Origin: Lachnospiraceae bacterium
GTDB taxonomy: Bacteria; Bacillota; Clostridia; Lachnospirales; Lachnospiraceae
NCBI GenBank assembly: GCA_021205225.1
Contig: JAJPXX010000188.1
Coordinates: 21,283-71,919, forward strand
Direction: 5' to 3'
DNA: 50,637 nucleotides
The position numbers and the translations under genes are program-made. Positions 24,850 to 33,945 of this stretch are shown one piece after another (position 1 is the stretch's first letter; each line of letters starts with the position of its first letter). The notes below the pieces were generated by a model. That model searched no databases. It was not told the origin of the DNA and saw only the letters and a program-made list of their open reading frames with translations.

Positions 24850-25362
24850 ATGTCTGAACCTGTTACACTCTATAAACTGATCATTCTGTATATGCTGGAC
24901 AAGGCGGATTTTCCGCTGACAGACGCACAGATCTCTGATTTCATCCTGAATCAGGGTTATACAGATTATTTCACACTCCATTCGGTACTTGGCGATCTGG
25001 AAGACAGTCAGATGATTCACAGTAAGACCATCCAGGATTGTGTATACTATTCTATCAGAGAGTCCGGCACGGAAGCTCTGAAGTACTTCCGCCACCGCAT
25101 CTCACCTTCCATCCGTCAGGAAGCAGACCGGTATATGTCAGAAAACAGGGTCCGGATGCGCGATGAAGTCTCCGTCCTCGCGGATTACTGCAAAACCACG
25201 AGCGGGGATTACTCCGTGCGCTGCCTTGTAAAAGAAAAATTTTCCAACCCAATCGACCTGACCATCACGGTCGCGACGGAGAGCCAGGCGAAAGCCGCCT
25301 GCCGCAGCTGGCGTGAACACAGCCAGCGCATTTATCAATTCATTATGGAGGAGTTATTATGA
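24850..25362 (+). CDS. DUF4364 family protein, winged-helix-like
   Basis: This 170-residue protein matches DUF4364, a family common in clostridia. The N-terminal ~75 residues (LYKLIILYMLDKADFPLT, YFTLHSVLGDLEDSQMI) look like a winged helix of the PadR/MarR type, and the remainder an alpha-beta domain of unknown role. It may be a DNA-binding regulator of the next gene. The ATG at 24850 follows AGGAGG at about ten bases; an in-frame start at 24793 lacks a site. Its stop overlaps the FprA start by four bases (ATGA). Confidence 0.8.
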   Translation: MSEPVTLYKLIILYMLDKADFPLTDAQISDFILNQGYTDYFTLHSVLGDLEDSQMIHSKTIQDCVYYSIRESGTEALKYFRHRISPSIRQEADRYMSENRVRMRDEVSVLADYCKTTSGDYSVRCLVKEKFSNPIDLTITVATESQAKAACRSWREHSQRIYQFIMEELL

Positions 25363-26564
25363 AAGATATGTATGTTTCCGACTCTGTCGCCTATGTCGGT
25401 GTGGACGATACCACACTTGACCTGTTCGAGAGTCAATACAAAATCCCCTATGGTGTTTCTTACAACTCATACATCATTTTTGATGAAAAAATCGCCGTTA
25501 TGGACACCGTAGACCCGCGCGGTACAGAAAAATGGCTGGCTAACGTACACGCTGCGCTCGACGGGCGAAAGCCGGATTTTCTCGTTGTGCAGCACCTGGA
25601 GCCGGATCATTCCGGCAGTATCCGCCGCTTCGTGGAGGAATACCCGGATGTTACCCTCGTAGGCAACCAGAAGACCTTCCCCATGATTGAGCAGTTTTTC
25701 GGAATAAAGCCGGACACAGCCGGAGACGCCGCAAATACGTCAGCGGAGGCCGTCTCATCTGTAAAGACGCTCACAGTCAGCGAAGGCAGCACGCTCTCCC
25801 TTGGCAGCCATACGCTTCAGTTCTTCATGGCGCCATTTGTACACTGGCCGGAGGTCATGGTTACATATGAGCAGACAGAAAAGCTCCTGTTCTCCGCAGA
25901 CGGCTTCGGCACCTTCGACGCGCTGAGCTCAGACATCGACTGGATTACAGAAGCCAGACGCTACTATATCAACATTGTCGGGAAATACGGCACACAGGTA
26001 CAGACCCTCTTAAAAAAGGCCTCCGGTCTTTCCATCGCTGCGATTCTCCCGCTGCACGGACCGGTTCTGAAGGAAAATCTTGGCTATTACATTGACAAAT
26101 ACCTTACCTGGAGCAGCTACACGCCGGAGGAAGATGGTGTCGTAATCGCTTATGCCTCCCTGCACGGTAATACGGCAAAGGCTGCGCACCGCCTGGAAGA
26201 GATGCTCCGAATGAAGGGCGTGGAAAATATAGCCGTATTTGATTTAAACCGCGACGATATGTCCGTGGCAGTCGAGTACGCATACCGTTATGACCGCCTT
26301 GTCCTTGCCTCCGTCACCTACGACGCCTCACTCTTTCCGGCCATGGAGGACTTTCTGTACCACCTGAAGATCAAAAATTTCCAGAACCGCAGGGTCGGCT
26401 ACATTCAGAACGGTACCTGGGCTCCGGCGTCCGCAAAATTGATGAAGACGCACATCGCCGGAATGAAAAATATCACTGAAATCGAGCCTGTTGTAACGAT
26501 CCGCTCCGCGCTTAGCGCCGATAGCCTCGCAGAGCTTGAGGCCCTGGCGGACGCCCTGTTATAA
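25359..26564 (+). CDS. fprA: FprA-type flavodiiron protein
   Basis: This 401-residue A-type flavoprotein reduces O2 to water or NO to N2O, protecting anaerobes. The beta-lactamase-like half carries the di-iron ligands HLEPDHS (His, Glu, Asp, His), a later PFVHWPE, FSADGFG and LPLHGPV. The second half is a flavodoxin domain with the FMN loop SLHGNTAKAA. No fused rubredoxin or flavin reductase follows, so electrons come from a separate partner. It is coupled translationally to the DUF4364 gene, which may respond to oxidative signals. Confidence 0.94.
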   Translation: MKDMYVSDSVAYVGVDDTTLDLFESQYKIPYGVSYNSYIIFDEKIAVMDTVDPRGTEKWLANVHAALDGRKPDFLVVQHLEPDHSGSIRRFVEEYPDVTLVGNQKTFPMIEQFFGIKPDTAGDAANTSAEAVSSVKTLTVSEGSTLSLGSHTLQFFMAPFVHWPEVMVTYEQTEKLLFSADGFGTFDALSSDIDWITEARRYYINIVGKYGTQVQTLLKKASGLSIAAILPLHGPVLKENLGYYIDKYLTWSSYTPEEDGVVIAYASLHGNTAKAAHRLEEMLRMKGVENIAVFDLNRDDMSVAVEYAYRYDRLVLASVTYDASLFPAMEDFLYHLKIKNFQNRRVGYIQNGTWAPASAKLMKTHIAGMKNITEIEPVVTIRSALSADSLAELEALADALL

Positions 26565-26583
26565 AACACGCCCGCATTTCCAG

Positions 26584-26613
26584 AAAAAAAGCAGCCAAAA
26601 CGCTGCTTTTTTT
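26584..26613. terminator. Bidirectional terminator between fprA and rpe
   Basis: GCAGC (26591-26595) and GCTGC (26602-26606) with a six-base loop, extended by pairing of A7 and T7 on either side. The T run on each strand makes it usable in both directions. Confidence 0.88.
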
Positions 26614-26631
26614 CGATTCCATCAACTGTTG

Positions 26632-27318
26632 TCAGAGAATGGAATCGTATCCCCTATATTCTGCCATTACCCCCAGCATTTTCTCCACATTCGCGGCACG
26701 ATCGCCGCTAAATACCGCAGAGCCGGCCACGCAGACATTCGCGCCGGCTTCAAGGACCGTCCGCAGCGTCCGGTCATTTACGCCGCCGTCCACCTCGATG
26801 TCCAGGGAAAGCCCCAGTTCCAGCGCTTTACGGCGAAGGGCACGGATTTTTCCGGTCATTTCAGGAATATAAGCCTGCCCGCCATAGCCCGGATTCACGG
26901 TCATAATCAGTACCATATCGAGGTACGGAAGCACATAATCCAGGACATTTAACGGCGTTGCCGGGTTGAGTGCAACGCCCGCACGCAGCCCAAGACTTTT
27001 GATATCGTGAAGAATACGCTGCAAATGCCTTGCCGTCTCAGCATGTACGGTGATGCTGTCCGCACCGCAGGCAGCGAAGTCCGCGATGTATTTCTCCGGC
27101 TCCGTGATCATCAGATGGACGTCGAAAACACTGTCAGTCGCACTGCGAATCGAAGAAATAACAGGCATGCCAAAAGAAATGCTCGGCACAAAAACGCCGT
27201 CCATCACATCGATATGCAGATATCCGGCACCTGCCTTCGCCACAGTCTCCACTTCATTGCCCAGGTGTTTAAAATCAGCCGCCAGAATCGATGGTGCCAG
27301 TATATTTTTCCGCTCCAT
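26632..27318 (-). CDS. rpe: Ribulose-phosphate 3-epimerase
   Basis: This 228-residue TIM-barrel enzyme interconverts ribulose 5-phosphate and xylulose 5-phosphate in the pentose phosphate pathway. Motifs: APSILAADF, LHIDVMDGVFVP with catalytic Asp and metal ligands, FDVHLMI, VNPGYGGQ, and EVDGGVN with the second catalytic Asp. Length is normal. ATG follows GGGAG. It lies after rsgA, the usual order in Firmicutes, at the end of a long minus-strand run. Confidence 0.96.
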   Translation of the reverse strand: MERKNILAPSILAADFKHLGNEVETVAKAGAGYLHIDVMDGVFVPSISFGMPVISSIRSATDSVFDVHLMITEPEKYIADFAACGADSITVHAETARHLQRILHDIKSLGLRAGVALNPATPLNVLDYVLPYLDMVLIMTVNPGYGGQAYIPEMTGKIRALRRKALELGLSLDIEVDGGVNDRTLRTVLEAGANVCVAGSAVFSGDRAANVEKMLGVMAEYRGYDSIL

Positions 27319-27437
27319 GTTTGTTCTCCCTGTATTTTAATCCTTTTCGTTTTCTGATAAATGCTGCGTTCCCCGCACTTCTTCTCAAAATGTGTTTCAG
27401 GCCAGGCTGCCTGCAGCTGCGTCTTATTCCCTGCGCT

Positions 27438-28355
27438 TCAATACTTCCGCCGCTCTTTCAGCTCCTCTGCCAGCAGCACATAGCTCTCATATCTCGCGCG
27501 ATGGATTTTCCCCTGTTCTACGGCTTCTTTCACAGCACAGTCCGGCTCCTTCAGGTGCATACAGCCCTGAAACCGGCAGTTAGGCTCACAGGGGGCAAAT
27601 TCATAAAAATAATCCTTCAGTTCTTCATATTCAATGTCCTGTAAATATAAAGAGCTGAAACCGGGCGTATCCAGAATATAACTGTTGCCATGGAAGCTTT
27701 TCTCCGAATGCTCCTTTGTCGCATAAGGCTTCAGTACCAGAAGCTCCGTGTGCCGGGTGGTATGCTTTCCGCGATCAATTTTCCGGCTGATTTCTCCAAC
27801 CTCCATGCGTTCTTCCGGCAAAAAGCAATTCGTCAGGGACGACTTGCCGACTCCGGAAGGACCTGCCAGCACAGTCGTCTTCGCCTCCAGAAGAGCGCGG
27901 ACTTCGTCTAGCCCTTCCTTGCACGCGGCGCTTACAAAGCGCACTTCGCAGCCGCAGTCCCGGTAAATCTGCTCCAGATGCCGCGCCTGCTCTCCGTCAG
28001 CCAGATCCACCTTATTAAAACAGATAATAACCGGAATCTCCTGGCGATTCATAAGAATCAGAAAACGATCCAGCAGATTCAGGTTCGGTTTGGGCTGTGT
28101 CAGGGCAAATACCACCATCGCCTGATCTACGTTAGCCGCTGCCGGCCGGATCAGCATATTTTTCCGCGGCAGCAGCCGGTCAACGTTTCCGGTCCGTTCT
28201 TTTTCATCCAGCACAGAAATCTCGACGTCGTCACCGACCAGAGGCTTTACCTTTTCCTTCCGGAAAATTCCCTTTGCCCTGCATTCATAGACCGTGCCAT
28301 CCCCTGTGTGCACATAATAAAATCCGCCGACTCCCCTGATTATCTTTCCACGCAT
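27438..28355 (-). CDS. rsgA: Ribosome small subunit-dependent GTPase RsgA
   Basis: This 305-residue circularly permuted GTPase helps mature the 30S subunit. An OB-fold N-terminus is followed by G4 (FNKVDL), then G1 (GPSGVGKSS) and G3 (DTPG), in permuted order. The C-terminal zinc finger is ECxC-like: CEPNCRFQGCMHLKEPDC with Cys and His. The ATG at 28353-28355 follows GGAGGG. Between prkC and rpe it is in its classical Firmicutes neighbourhood; YeaQ/PrkC phosphorylation of RsgA is known in Bacillus subtilis. Confidence 0.96.
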   Translation of the reverse strand: MRGKIIRGVGGFYYVHTGDGTVYECRAKGIFRKEKVKPLVGDDVEISVLDEKERTGNVDRLLPRKNMLIRPAAANVDQAMVVFALTQPKPNLNLLDRFLILMNRQEIPVIICFNKVDLADGEQARHLEQIYRDCGCEVRFVSAACKEGLDEVRALLEAKTTVLAGPSGVGKSSLTNCFLPEERMEVGEISRKIDRGKHTTRHTELLVLKPYATKEHSEKSFHGNSYILDTPGFSSLYLQDIEYEELKDYFYEFAPCEPNCRFQGCMHLKEPDCAVKEAVEQGKIHRARYESYVLLAEELKERRKY

Positions 28356-28413
28356 TCACCCTCCGCAGGATTGCTTTCAATCCTGAATGATTCTGACAGG
28401 GCAATCCCCGCCC

Positions 28414-30720
28414 TTACGAACTGACCTCACTGAATGTAATCCCGGAATACTCGATCTTGCTGATCACCTCACCGCTGTCCTCATCCAGCAAATAAACATA
28501 TGCAATCCCCGTAGACACTCCGCTCGCTCCTTCTACCTGAAGCGTATATGGAAATGTCGTCGTTCCCTCAAAGATGGTCGTCTCCGTGCCATTCTGGTAA
28601 AGTGTAATCCGCACAGGCTGTCCGGTATAGCCGGATGGCGCCGTCAGGGACGCATTACACATCCAGGTGCCGCTTGCCGTCGCATCTGAAGAAGAGGTCG
28701 TGCCGGCACTGTCCTCTATCGTGATATTATCACTGTCATCCGATGAACCGGATGACGTATCCGGTCCCGTACTGATATAGATCGTAACCGTACTTCCTTC
28801 CGGAACCTGATTATCCGTATCCTCCGCGCTCGTCCGCGTCACCATGCCCTCACTGATCGTATCACTGGCCTCATACGCATAAGCAGCGGTCAGCCCAAGC
28901 ATTTCCAGAGCTTCCTCCGCCCGTTCCACCGTATAGCCGGTCAGATCCCACAGCGTCTTATATACCGTGACCGTATCCTCTGTCTCCTCCGGTCCCTGGC
29001 TGACATAAAGGGTGATCGTGTCGCCCGTGCTTACCAGCTCTCCATATTCGGGATCCGTTGATATAATGTAACCGCTCGCCACGGTATCGCTGTACTGCGT
29101 CTGGTCTACCGTGTATTTCAGACCCTTTGTGATCAGAAACGCCTGCGCCTGCGAAAGCTCCATATTGCTGAGATTATCCAGGACAAACTCTGCGGCCTCG
29201 GACTCTGTCTCTGATTCCGTCTCAGACTCTGTCTCAGGCTCCGTTTCCGATTCTGTCTGCTCCTCTGTCGCTGTCTCAGACTCAGAAGAGGTCTCTATCA
29301 CGATATCCTCCCCATCCGAATCCGATTTCCTGCTGCCGGAAAAATTCATCAGGCCAAATGCTTTCGCCAGAAGCACCAGAAAAACAATCCCGACAATCAC
29401 AGCGACAATGATTCCGCCTAATGTCACAGCCTTCTCCAGCTTCGGATTCAGATCACTGTCTGTATCATCCTCCTCTTTCCTGCGCGTGCGGGGCGGTTCA
29501 AATGTCTCATCCAGCTCATATCCATTTTCCTGCTCCTTCTCCTCTGAATGAATGGTATCCGTTCCCCCATATAAACCGTCAGCAGAGCCATAATAACCGG
29601 AAGAATCCCCTTCATCAATCCGGTAGCCCGTCCTCCAGGAGCTGTCCATCGGTGAAACATCCTGGTACTGGCTCTTCTGATAATAACTGCCGGGCTGATA
29701 AGCACGGTTCTGTATGGATTCGGATTCCGTTCCCTGCGGGCGCAGATTTGCCGCCACGCCCACGTTCAGGGTCTCATCATAGGAGGGCATACGCTGTTCT
29801 GCCTTGATCTGCTCCGCCTTAATCTGTTCCATCTCTTCTTTCGACATCACGATAGTCTTTGAAGTCCGATCCGGTACCACCCAGGTCACAAAATCTCCTT
29901 CCGGATTAACCAGGGATTCCCGCAGATCACGAATCAGTTCGGCCATATTCGGATAACGGCGGTCCGCGCTTTTCTGTGTGCATTTCAGAACAATCTGATT
30001 TGTGCTGTATGGAATCTCCGGAAACTCTTCCTTCGGTCCATGCAGCTCATCCTGTAAATGATGCAGCGCTACCGCTACCGCTGAATCCCCGTCAAACGGG
30101 ACATGTCCGGTCAGCATCTCGTACATGGTGATACCAAGCGAATAAATATCGCTCTTCTCATCACTGTACCCGCCTCTCGCCTGTTCCGGCGAGCTGTAAT
30201 GCACAGACCCCATCATATTGGACGTGATCGTATTCGAAGACGCCGCGCGCGCGATCCCGAAATCTGCCACCTTTACCTTGCCGTCCGTGGAAATAATAAT
30301 ATTCTGCGGCTTCACGTCCCGGTGAATGATCCCATTGTTGTGCGCGGCCTCCAGACCAGCGGAAATCTGCAGCGCAATACTGGTCATCTCTCTCGCTGAC
30401 AGATGCCCCTTACTTGCGATATACTCTTTCAGTGTAATGCCTTCGACCAGTTCCATCACAAAATAATTGATCCCGGCCTCTTCCCCGACATCATAAATAT
30501 TGGCAATATTCCCATGCGCCAGGCCTGCGGCTGCCTGCGCCTCCGCCCGAAATTTAGAAACCAGCACCTTGTCGTCCCGAAATTCGTCCTTCAGCACCTT
30601 CACCGCCACAAAACGGTTCAGCTTATGGTCCTTTGCCTTATATACATCCGCCATGCCGCCGGAACCGATTCGCGACATGATCTCATACCTGCTCTGAATA
30701 AACACTCCTGCACTTAACAT
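28414..30720 (-). CDS. prkC: PASTA-domain Ser/Thr protein kinase (PrkC/Stk type)
   Basis: This 768-residue kinase controls wall synthesis and growth. Kinase domain (about 12-275): glycine loop GSGGMADVY, catalytic AVKVLK lysine, HRDVKPQN, DFG, and GSVHYSSPEQARGG. A long juxtamembrane segment follows, then one transmembrane helix (about 435-458), an acidic Ser/Glu/Thr repeat stretch, two PASTA repeats, and an extra beta-rich C-terminal domain of about 95 residues. Only two PASTA repeats is fewer than usual (three in PrkC of B. subtilis). The ATG follows AGAGGGAG, 11 bases after the phosphatase stop, a coupled kinase-phosphatase pair. Confidence 0.95.
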   Translation of the reverse strand: MLSAGVFIQSRYEIMSRIGSGGMADVYKAKDHKLNRFVAVKVLKDEFRDDKVLVSKFRAEAQAAAGLAHGNIANIYDVGEEAGINYFVMELVEGITLKEYIASKGHLSAREMTSIALQISAGLEAAHNNGIIHRDVKPQNIIISTDGKVKVADFGIARAASSNTITSNMMGSVHYSSPEQARGGYSDEKSDIYSLGITMYEMLTGHVPFDGDSAVAVALHHLQDELHGPKEEFPEIPYSTNQIVLKCTQKSADRRYPNMAELIRDLRESLVNPEGDFVTWVVPDRTSKTIVMSKEEMEQIKAEQIKAEQRMPSYDETLNVGVAANLRPQGTESESIQNRAYQPGSYYQKSQYQDVSPMDSSWRTGYRIDEGDSSGYYGSADGLYGGTDTIHSEEKEQENGYELDETFEPPRTRRKEEDDTDSDLNPKLEKAVTLGGIIVAVIVGIVFLVLLAKAFGLMNFSGSRKSDSDGEDIVIETSSESETATEEQTESETEPETESETESETESEAAEFVLDNLSNMELSQAQAFLITKGLKYTVDQTQYSDTVASGYIISTDPEYGELVSTGDTITLYVSQGPEETEDTVTVYKTLWDLTGYTVERAEEALEMLGLTAAYAYEASDTISEGMVTRTSAEDTDNQVPEGSTVTIYISTGPDTSSGSSDDSDNITIEDSAGTTSSSDATASGTWMCNASLTAPSGYTGQPVRITLYQNGTETTIFEGTTTFPYTLQVEGASGVSTGIAYVYLLDEDSGEVISKIEYSGITFSEVSS

Positions 30721-30731
30721 ATCTTCTCCCT

Positions 30732-31451
30732 CTAAACCTCAGCGAGAACCACAGAGATATTATCTTTTCCCCCGTTTTTGTTTGCCTCATTCACCAGATG
30801 CTGCGCCGCCTCCTTCGGTGAACGGTATTTTTTGACAATCTCCAGAATTTCCGCGTCCTCGACCATATTGGTAAGACCGTCTGAGCAGAGCAGAATACGG
30901 TCGCCTGGTTCCAGCTTGACATCGAAGAAATCTACCCGCACGGGCGATTTTACCCCGATTGCCCTGGTAATGACATTCTTATCCGGATGGGTGCGCGCGT
31001 CCTTACGCTGCAGTTCTCCCATCTGCACCATCTCTTCCACCAGAGAATGGTCTCTGGTAATCTGTGAAATCTCCCGATCCATCAGATAAAGCCTGCTGTC
31101 GCCGACATTTGCCACATACAGATATCCGTCCCGGACCACTGCGGCCACCACAGTCGTCCCCATACCTTCCAGCGCCTTATCCGTCGAAGCTTTCTCAATA
31201 ACCCGGTCGTTCGCAAAATGAATCGCCTCCGCGAGCAGCGGGATCGGTCTTTTTTCCTGCGCCTGTCCCAGATATTCAATCATAGATTCTACTGTATAGC
31301 GGGAAGCCAGATCTCCCGCATTATGTCCTCCCATCCCGTCAGCGACAATCATCAGGTTGGGAAGATTACCGACCGGCTGATCTGAGGCATAGATAAAATC
31401 CTGATTGGAGGCCCGCCTCCTGCCGGTGTCTGTGACGCTGTAAACCTTCAT
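30732..31451 (-). CDS. stp: PP2C-type Ser/Thr phosphatase (Stp/PrpC)
   Basis: This 239-residue metal-dependent phosphatase reverses PrkC phosphorylation. Motifs in order: NQD, ADGMGGH (metal Asp), NVGDSRLY, ITRDHS, and CSDGLTN. It is the usual length. I took the ATG at 31449-31451 after AAAGGACAGA because it gives the family N-terminus MKVYSVTDTG; the longer open frame upstream has no ribosome site. It sits between rlmN and prkC in the standard order. Confidence 0.95.
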   Translation of the reverse strand: MKVYSVTDTGRRRASNQDFIYASDQPVGNLPNLMIVADGMGGHNAGDLASRYTVESMIEYLGQAQEKRPIPLLAEAIHFANDRVIEKASTDKALEGMGTTVVAAVVRDGYLYVANVGDSRLYLMDREISQITRDHSLVEEMVQMGELQRKDARTHPDKNVITRAIGVKSPVRVDFFDVKLEPGDRILLCSDGLTNMVEDAEILEIVKKYRSPKEAAQHLVNEANKNGGKDNISVVLAEV

Positions 31452-31476
31452 TCTGTCTGTCCTTTCTGTTATCCCT

Positions 31477-32589
31477 TTACAGGATTCCATCCTCCTTATG
31501 CGGCGCGTTTTTCTCCATGTATCCTTTGCGGAGCTGACCACAGGCGCCGCTTATGTCACGCCCCATCTCTCTTCTAATAGTAACATTTATTCCGTATTTT
31601 TCAAGTTTATTTTTAAAAGCAGCAATCACATTCTGGTCTGACTGCACATAATCTCTTTCTTTGATTGGATTAACCGGTATCAGATTGATGTGACAGTTCA
31701 TTCCTCCGAGAAGCTTCGCAAGCTGCCAGGCGTCCTGGGGCGTATCATTCACACCGCCCACCAGGCTGTACTCAAACGTCATCCTCCGCCCGGTCTGTTC
31801 AAAATAATACCGGCAGGCATCGAGCACATCGCCAAGCTCGTACCGGTACGCGACCGGCATCAGCGCTTTGCGCTTTTCCTGTGAGGAAGCATGCAAAGAG
31901 AGCGCAAGCGTAATCTGCAGCCGCTCCTGCGCCAGATCGCGAATTCTTTCCACCAGCCCGCAGGTCGATACCGTTATGTTCCTCTGGCTGATGTTCAGGC
32001 CATTCTCATCCGTTAAAAGCCGGATAAAGCGAAGCAGATGATCGTAATTGTCCAGCGGCTCGCCGGTTCCCATAACCACCAGATGAGAAACCCGCTCTCC
32101 GGTCAGCCGCTGAATTGCGTAGACCTGATCGAGCATTTCCGAAGGAAGAAGATTTCTCGTAAGTCCCCCGATTGTCGAAGCGCAAAACCGGCAGCCCATC
32201 CGGCAGCCGACCTGAGAAGAGATACAGACCGAATTTCCGAAATGATAACGCATCAGCACGCTCTCGATCACATTGCCGTCTGAGAGTCCAAACAGATATT
32301 TTTCCGTCCCGTCTACTGCTGAAACACGGCGCTCCACCAGCGTATGCGAGGTATATGTATACTTTTCACGCAGCTTTTCCCGAAAGGCTTTCGGAAGATT
32401 CGTCATCTCATCGTAACCGCGGGCAAGCTTCTGGTGCATCCACTGATACAGCTGCTTCGCGCGGAACGGCTTTTCGCCAAGCGAAGCTACCTCTGCAAGA
32501 AGCTCTTCCTGCGTCAGTGATTTGATGTCTGAAGCCTTCAGCTCCGGGAGCAAAGGTTCTGCCATACCTCCACCAGCCATTTCTGTCAT
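31477..32589 (-). CDS. rlmN: 23S rRNA (A2503-C2) / tRNA A37 methyltransferase RlmN
   Basis: This 370-residue radical-SAM enzyme methylates A2503 of 23S rRNA and A37 of some tRNAs. The iron-sulfur cluster motif is CRMGCRFC; SAM/active-site segments VVMGTGEPLDN and ALSLHAS follow; the C-terminal methyl-carrying cysteine lies in DISGACGQL. Start ATG at 32587-32589 follows GAGG at about nine bases and is three bases after the rsmB stop. An internal ATG eight codons later sits too close to its ribosome site. Confidence 0.97.
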   Translation of the reverse strand: MTEMAGGGMAEPLLPELKASDIKSLTQEELLAEVASLGEKPFRAKQLYQWMHQKLARGYDEMTNLPKAFREKLREKYTYTSHTLVERRVSAVDGTEKYLFGLSDGNVIESVLMRYHFGNSVCISSQVGCRMGCRFCASTIGGLTRNLLPSEMLDQVYAIQRLTGERVSHLVVMGTGEPLDNYDHLLRFIRLLTDENGLNISQRNITVSTCGLVERIRDLAQERLQITLALSLHASSQEKRKALMPVAYRYELGDVLDACRYYFEQTGRRMTFEYSLVGGVNDTPQDAWQLAKLLGGMNCHINLIPVNPIKERDYVQSDQNVIAAFKNKLEKYGINVTIRREMGRDISGACGQLRKGYMEKNAPHKEDGIL

Positions 32590-32592
32590 GAC

Positions 32593-33945
32593 TCAATACC
32601 TCCTCAGCCGCGCGATAAAAAAGCCGTCTGAATGATGAATCCCCGGCAAAAGCTGGATGTAGCCTCCCGCCGTTGTACGGCTTTTCAGTTCCTCACAGAG
32701 ATACGGGTCAATGCTTTCGAGGTAAAACGGAAAATTTTCCAGAAACCATTTGATATTATACTGATTTTCATCGGCTCCTACCGTGCAGGTGCTGTAAATC
32801 AGTGTCCCGCCCGGACGCACATATTCCTGCACGTTCTGCAGGATCCGCCGCTGCAGCCGGATAATATCCTGCTGCTGTTTCTCCGACATTTTATATTTGA
32901 TATCCTGTTTTTTCCGGATCACGCCAAACCCGGAACAGGGAACATCTGCCAGAACGATATCCGCCTTCTCACGGGATTCCTCGTCCATCACCGTCGCGTC
33001 CATCCGCATCGCACGGATGTTGATCGCCTCTGTCCGCTCGATATTTTCCTGCATCATCTGTACCTTGCGCTCAGAGATATCCCGCGCCTCCACATAGCCG
33101 CTGCCCATCAGCTTATCTGCGATATGCAGGCTTTTCCCTCCGGGAGCCGCGCAGACGTCAATGCAGTAATCTCCCCAGTTCGGCGCCGCTATCTCTGCGA
33201 CCAGCATCGAGCTGATGTCCTGCACCTGAATCCAGCCTTTACGGAACGCGGAAACCGCCCCGATATAATTATAATCCGAAATCTCCAGCGCGTAATCGAG
33301 ATAAGGATGCTGCTTTACCGTGATATTCTGCGCGGTAAGCTCCTGTATGATTTCCTCTTTGGATGCCTTTGACAGATTGCAGCGCACCACCGTGCCTTTT
33401 CCGATATGGGAATCCCGGCACATGATCTCTGTCGTCTCATAGCCAAACTGAGACATCCACTTATTAATCATCCAGATTGGGAACGAATATTTGACCGACA
33501 GATACCGCATGGGTTCCCGCTGAGGATCCGGATAACGTACCTGGGATAACCGGCGCGCAATATTGCGCAGCACGCCGTTTACAAAGCCCTTCAGATTATA
33601 AAAGCCCTTTTTCTGCGCCAGACGGACCGCTTCATTGCAGACCGCGGAATCCGGCACGCTGTCCATGTATTTCAGCTGATACACAGACATCCGCAGCAGG
33701 TTGCGGATCAGCGGCTTCATATTATAAACCGGCACATTGGAAAACTGCTCTATGATATAATCAATCTGGATCATATGCTCCAGTGTGCCCTCTACGACTC
33801 TCGTAATAAATGCACGGTCCCGCTTTTCCAGATACTGGTATTTCTCCAGCGTCTCCCGCAGAACCACATGGCTGTAAGCCTCTTCCTCGGTAATCTCCAT
33901 CAGCATACCAAGGCATATCTCACGAATATTCACCGGTTTCGTCAT
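32593..33945 (-). CDS. rsmB: 16S rRNA (cytosine-967 C5)-methyltransferase RsmB
   Basis: This 450-residue enzyme has a NusB-like N-terminal RNA-binding domain (about 1-140) and a Rossmann methyltransferase domain. SAM binding: DVCAAPGGKSLHIA; catalytic cysteines: ADVPCSGFGV and STCTV. C-terminal SDGFFIARL is typical. Length is normal. ATG follows GGGAG. Its start overlaps the yugP stop by four bases (ATGA). Confidence 0.97.
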   Translation of the reverse strand: MTKPVNIREICLGMLMEITEEEAYSHVVLRETLEKYQYLEKRDRAFITRVVEGTLEHMIQIDYIIEQFSNVPVYNMKPLIRNLLRMSVYQLKYMDSVPDSAVCNEAVRLAQKKGFYNLKGFVNGVLRNIARRLSQVRYPDPQREPMRYLSVKYSFPIWMINKWMSQFGYETTEIMCRDSHIGKGTVVRCNLSKASKEEIIQELTAQNITVKQHPYLDYALEISDYNYIGAVSAFRKGWIQVQDISSMLVAEIAAPNWGDYCIDVCAAPGGKSLHIADKLMGSGYVEARDISERKVQMMQENIERTEAINIRAMRMDATVMDEESREKADIVLADVPCSGFGVIRKKQDIKYKMSEKQQQDIIRLQRRILQNVQEYVRPGGTLIYSTCTVGADENQYNIKWFLENFPFYLESIDPYLCEELKSRTTAGGYIQLLPGIHHSDGFFIARLRRY

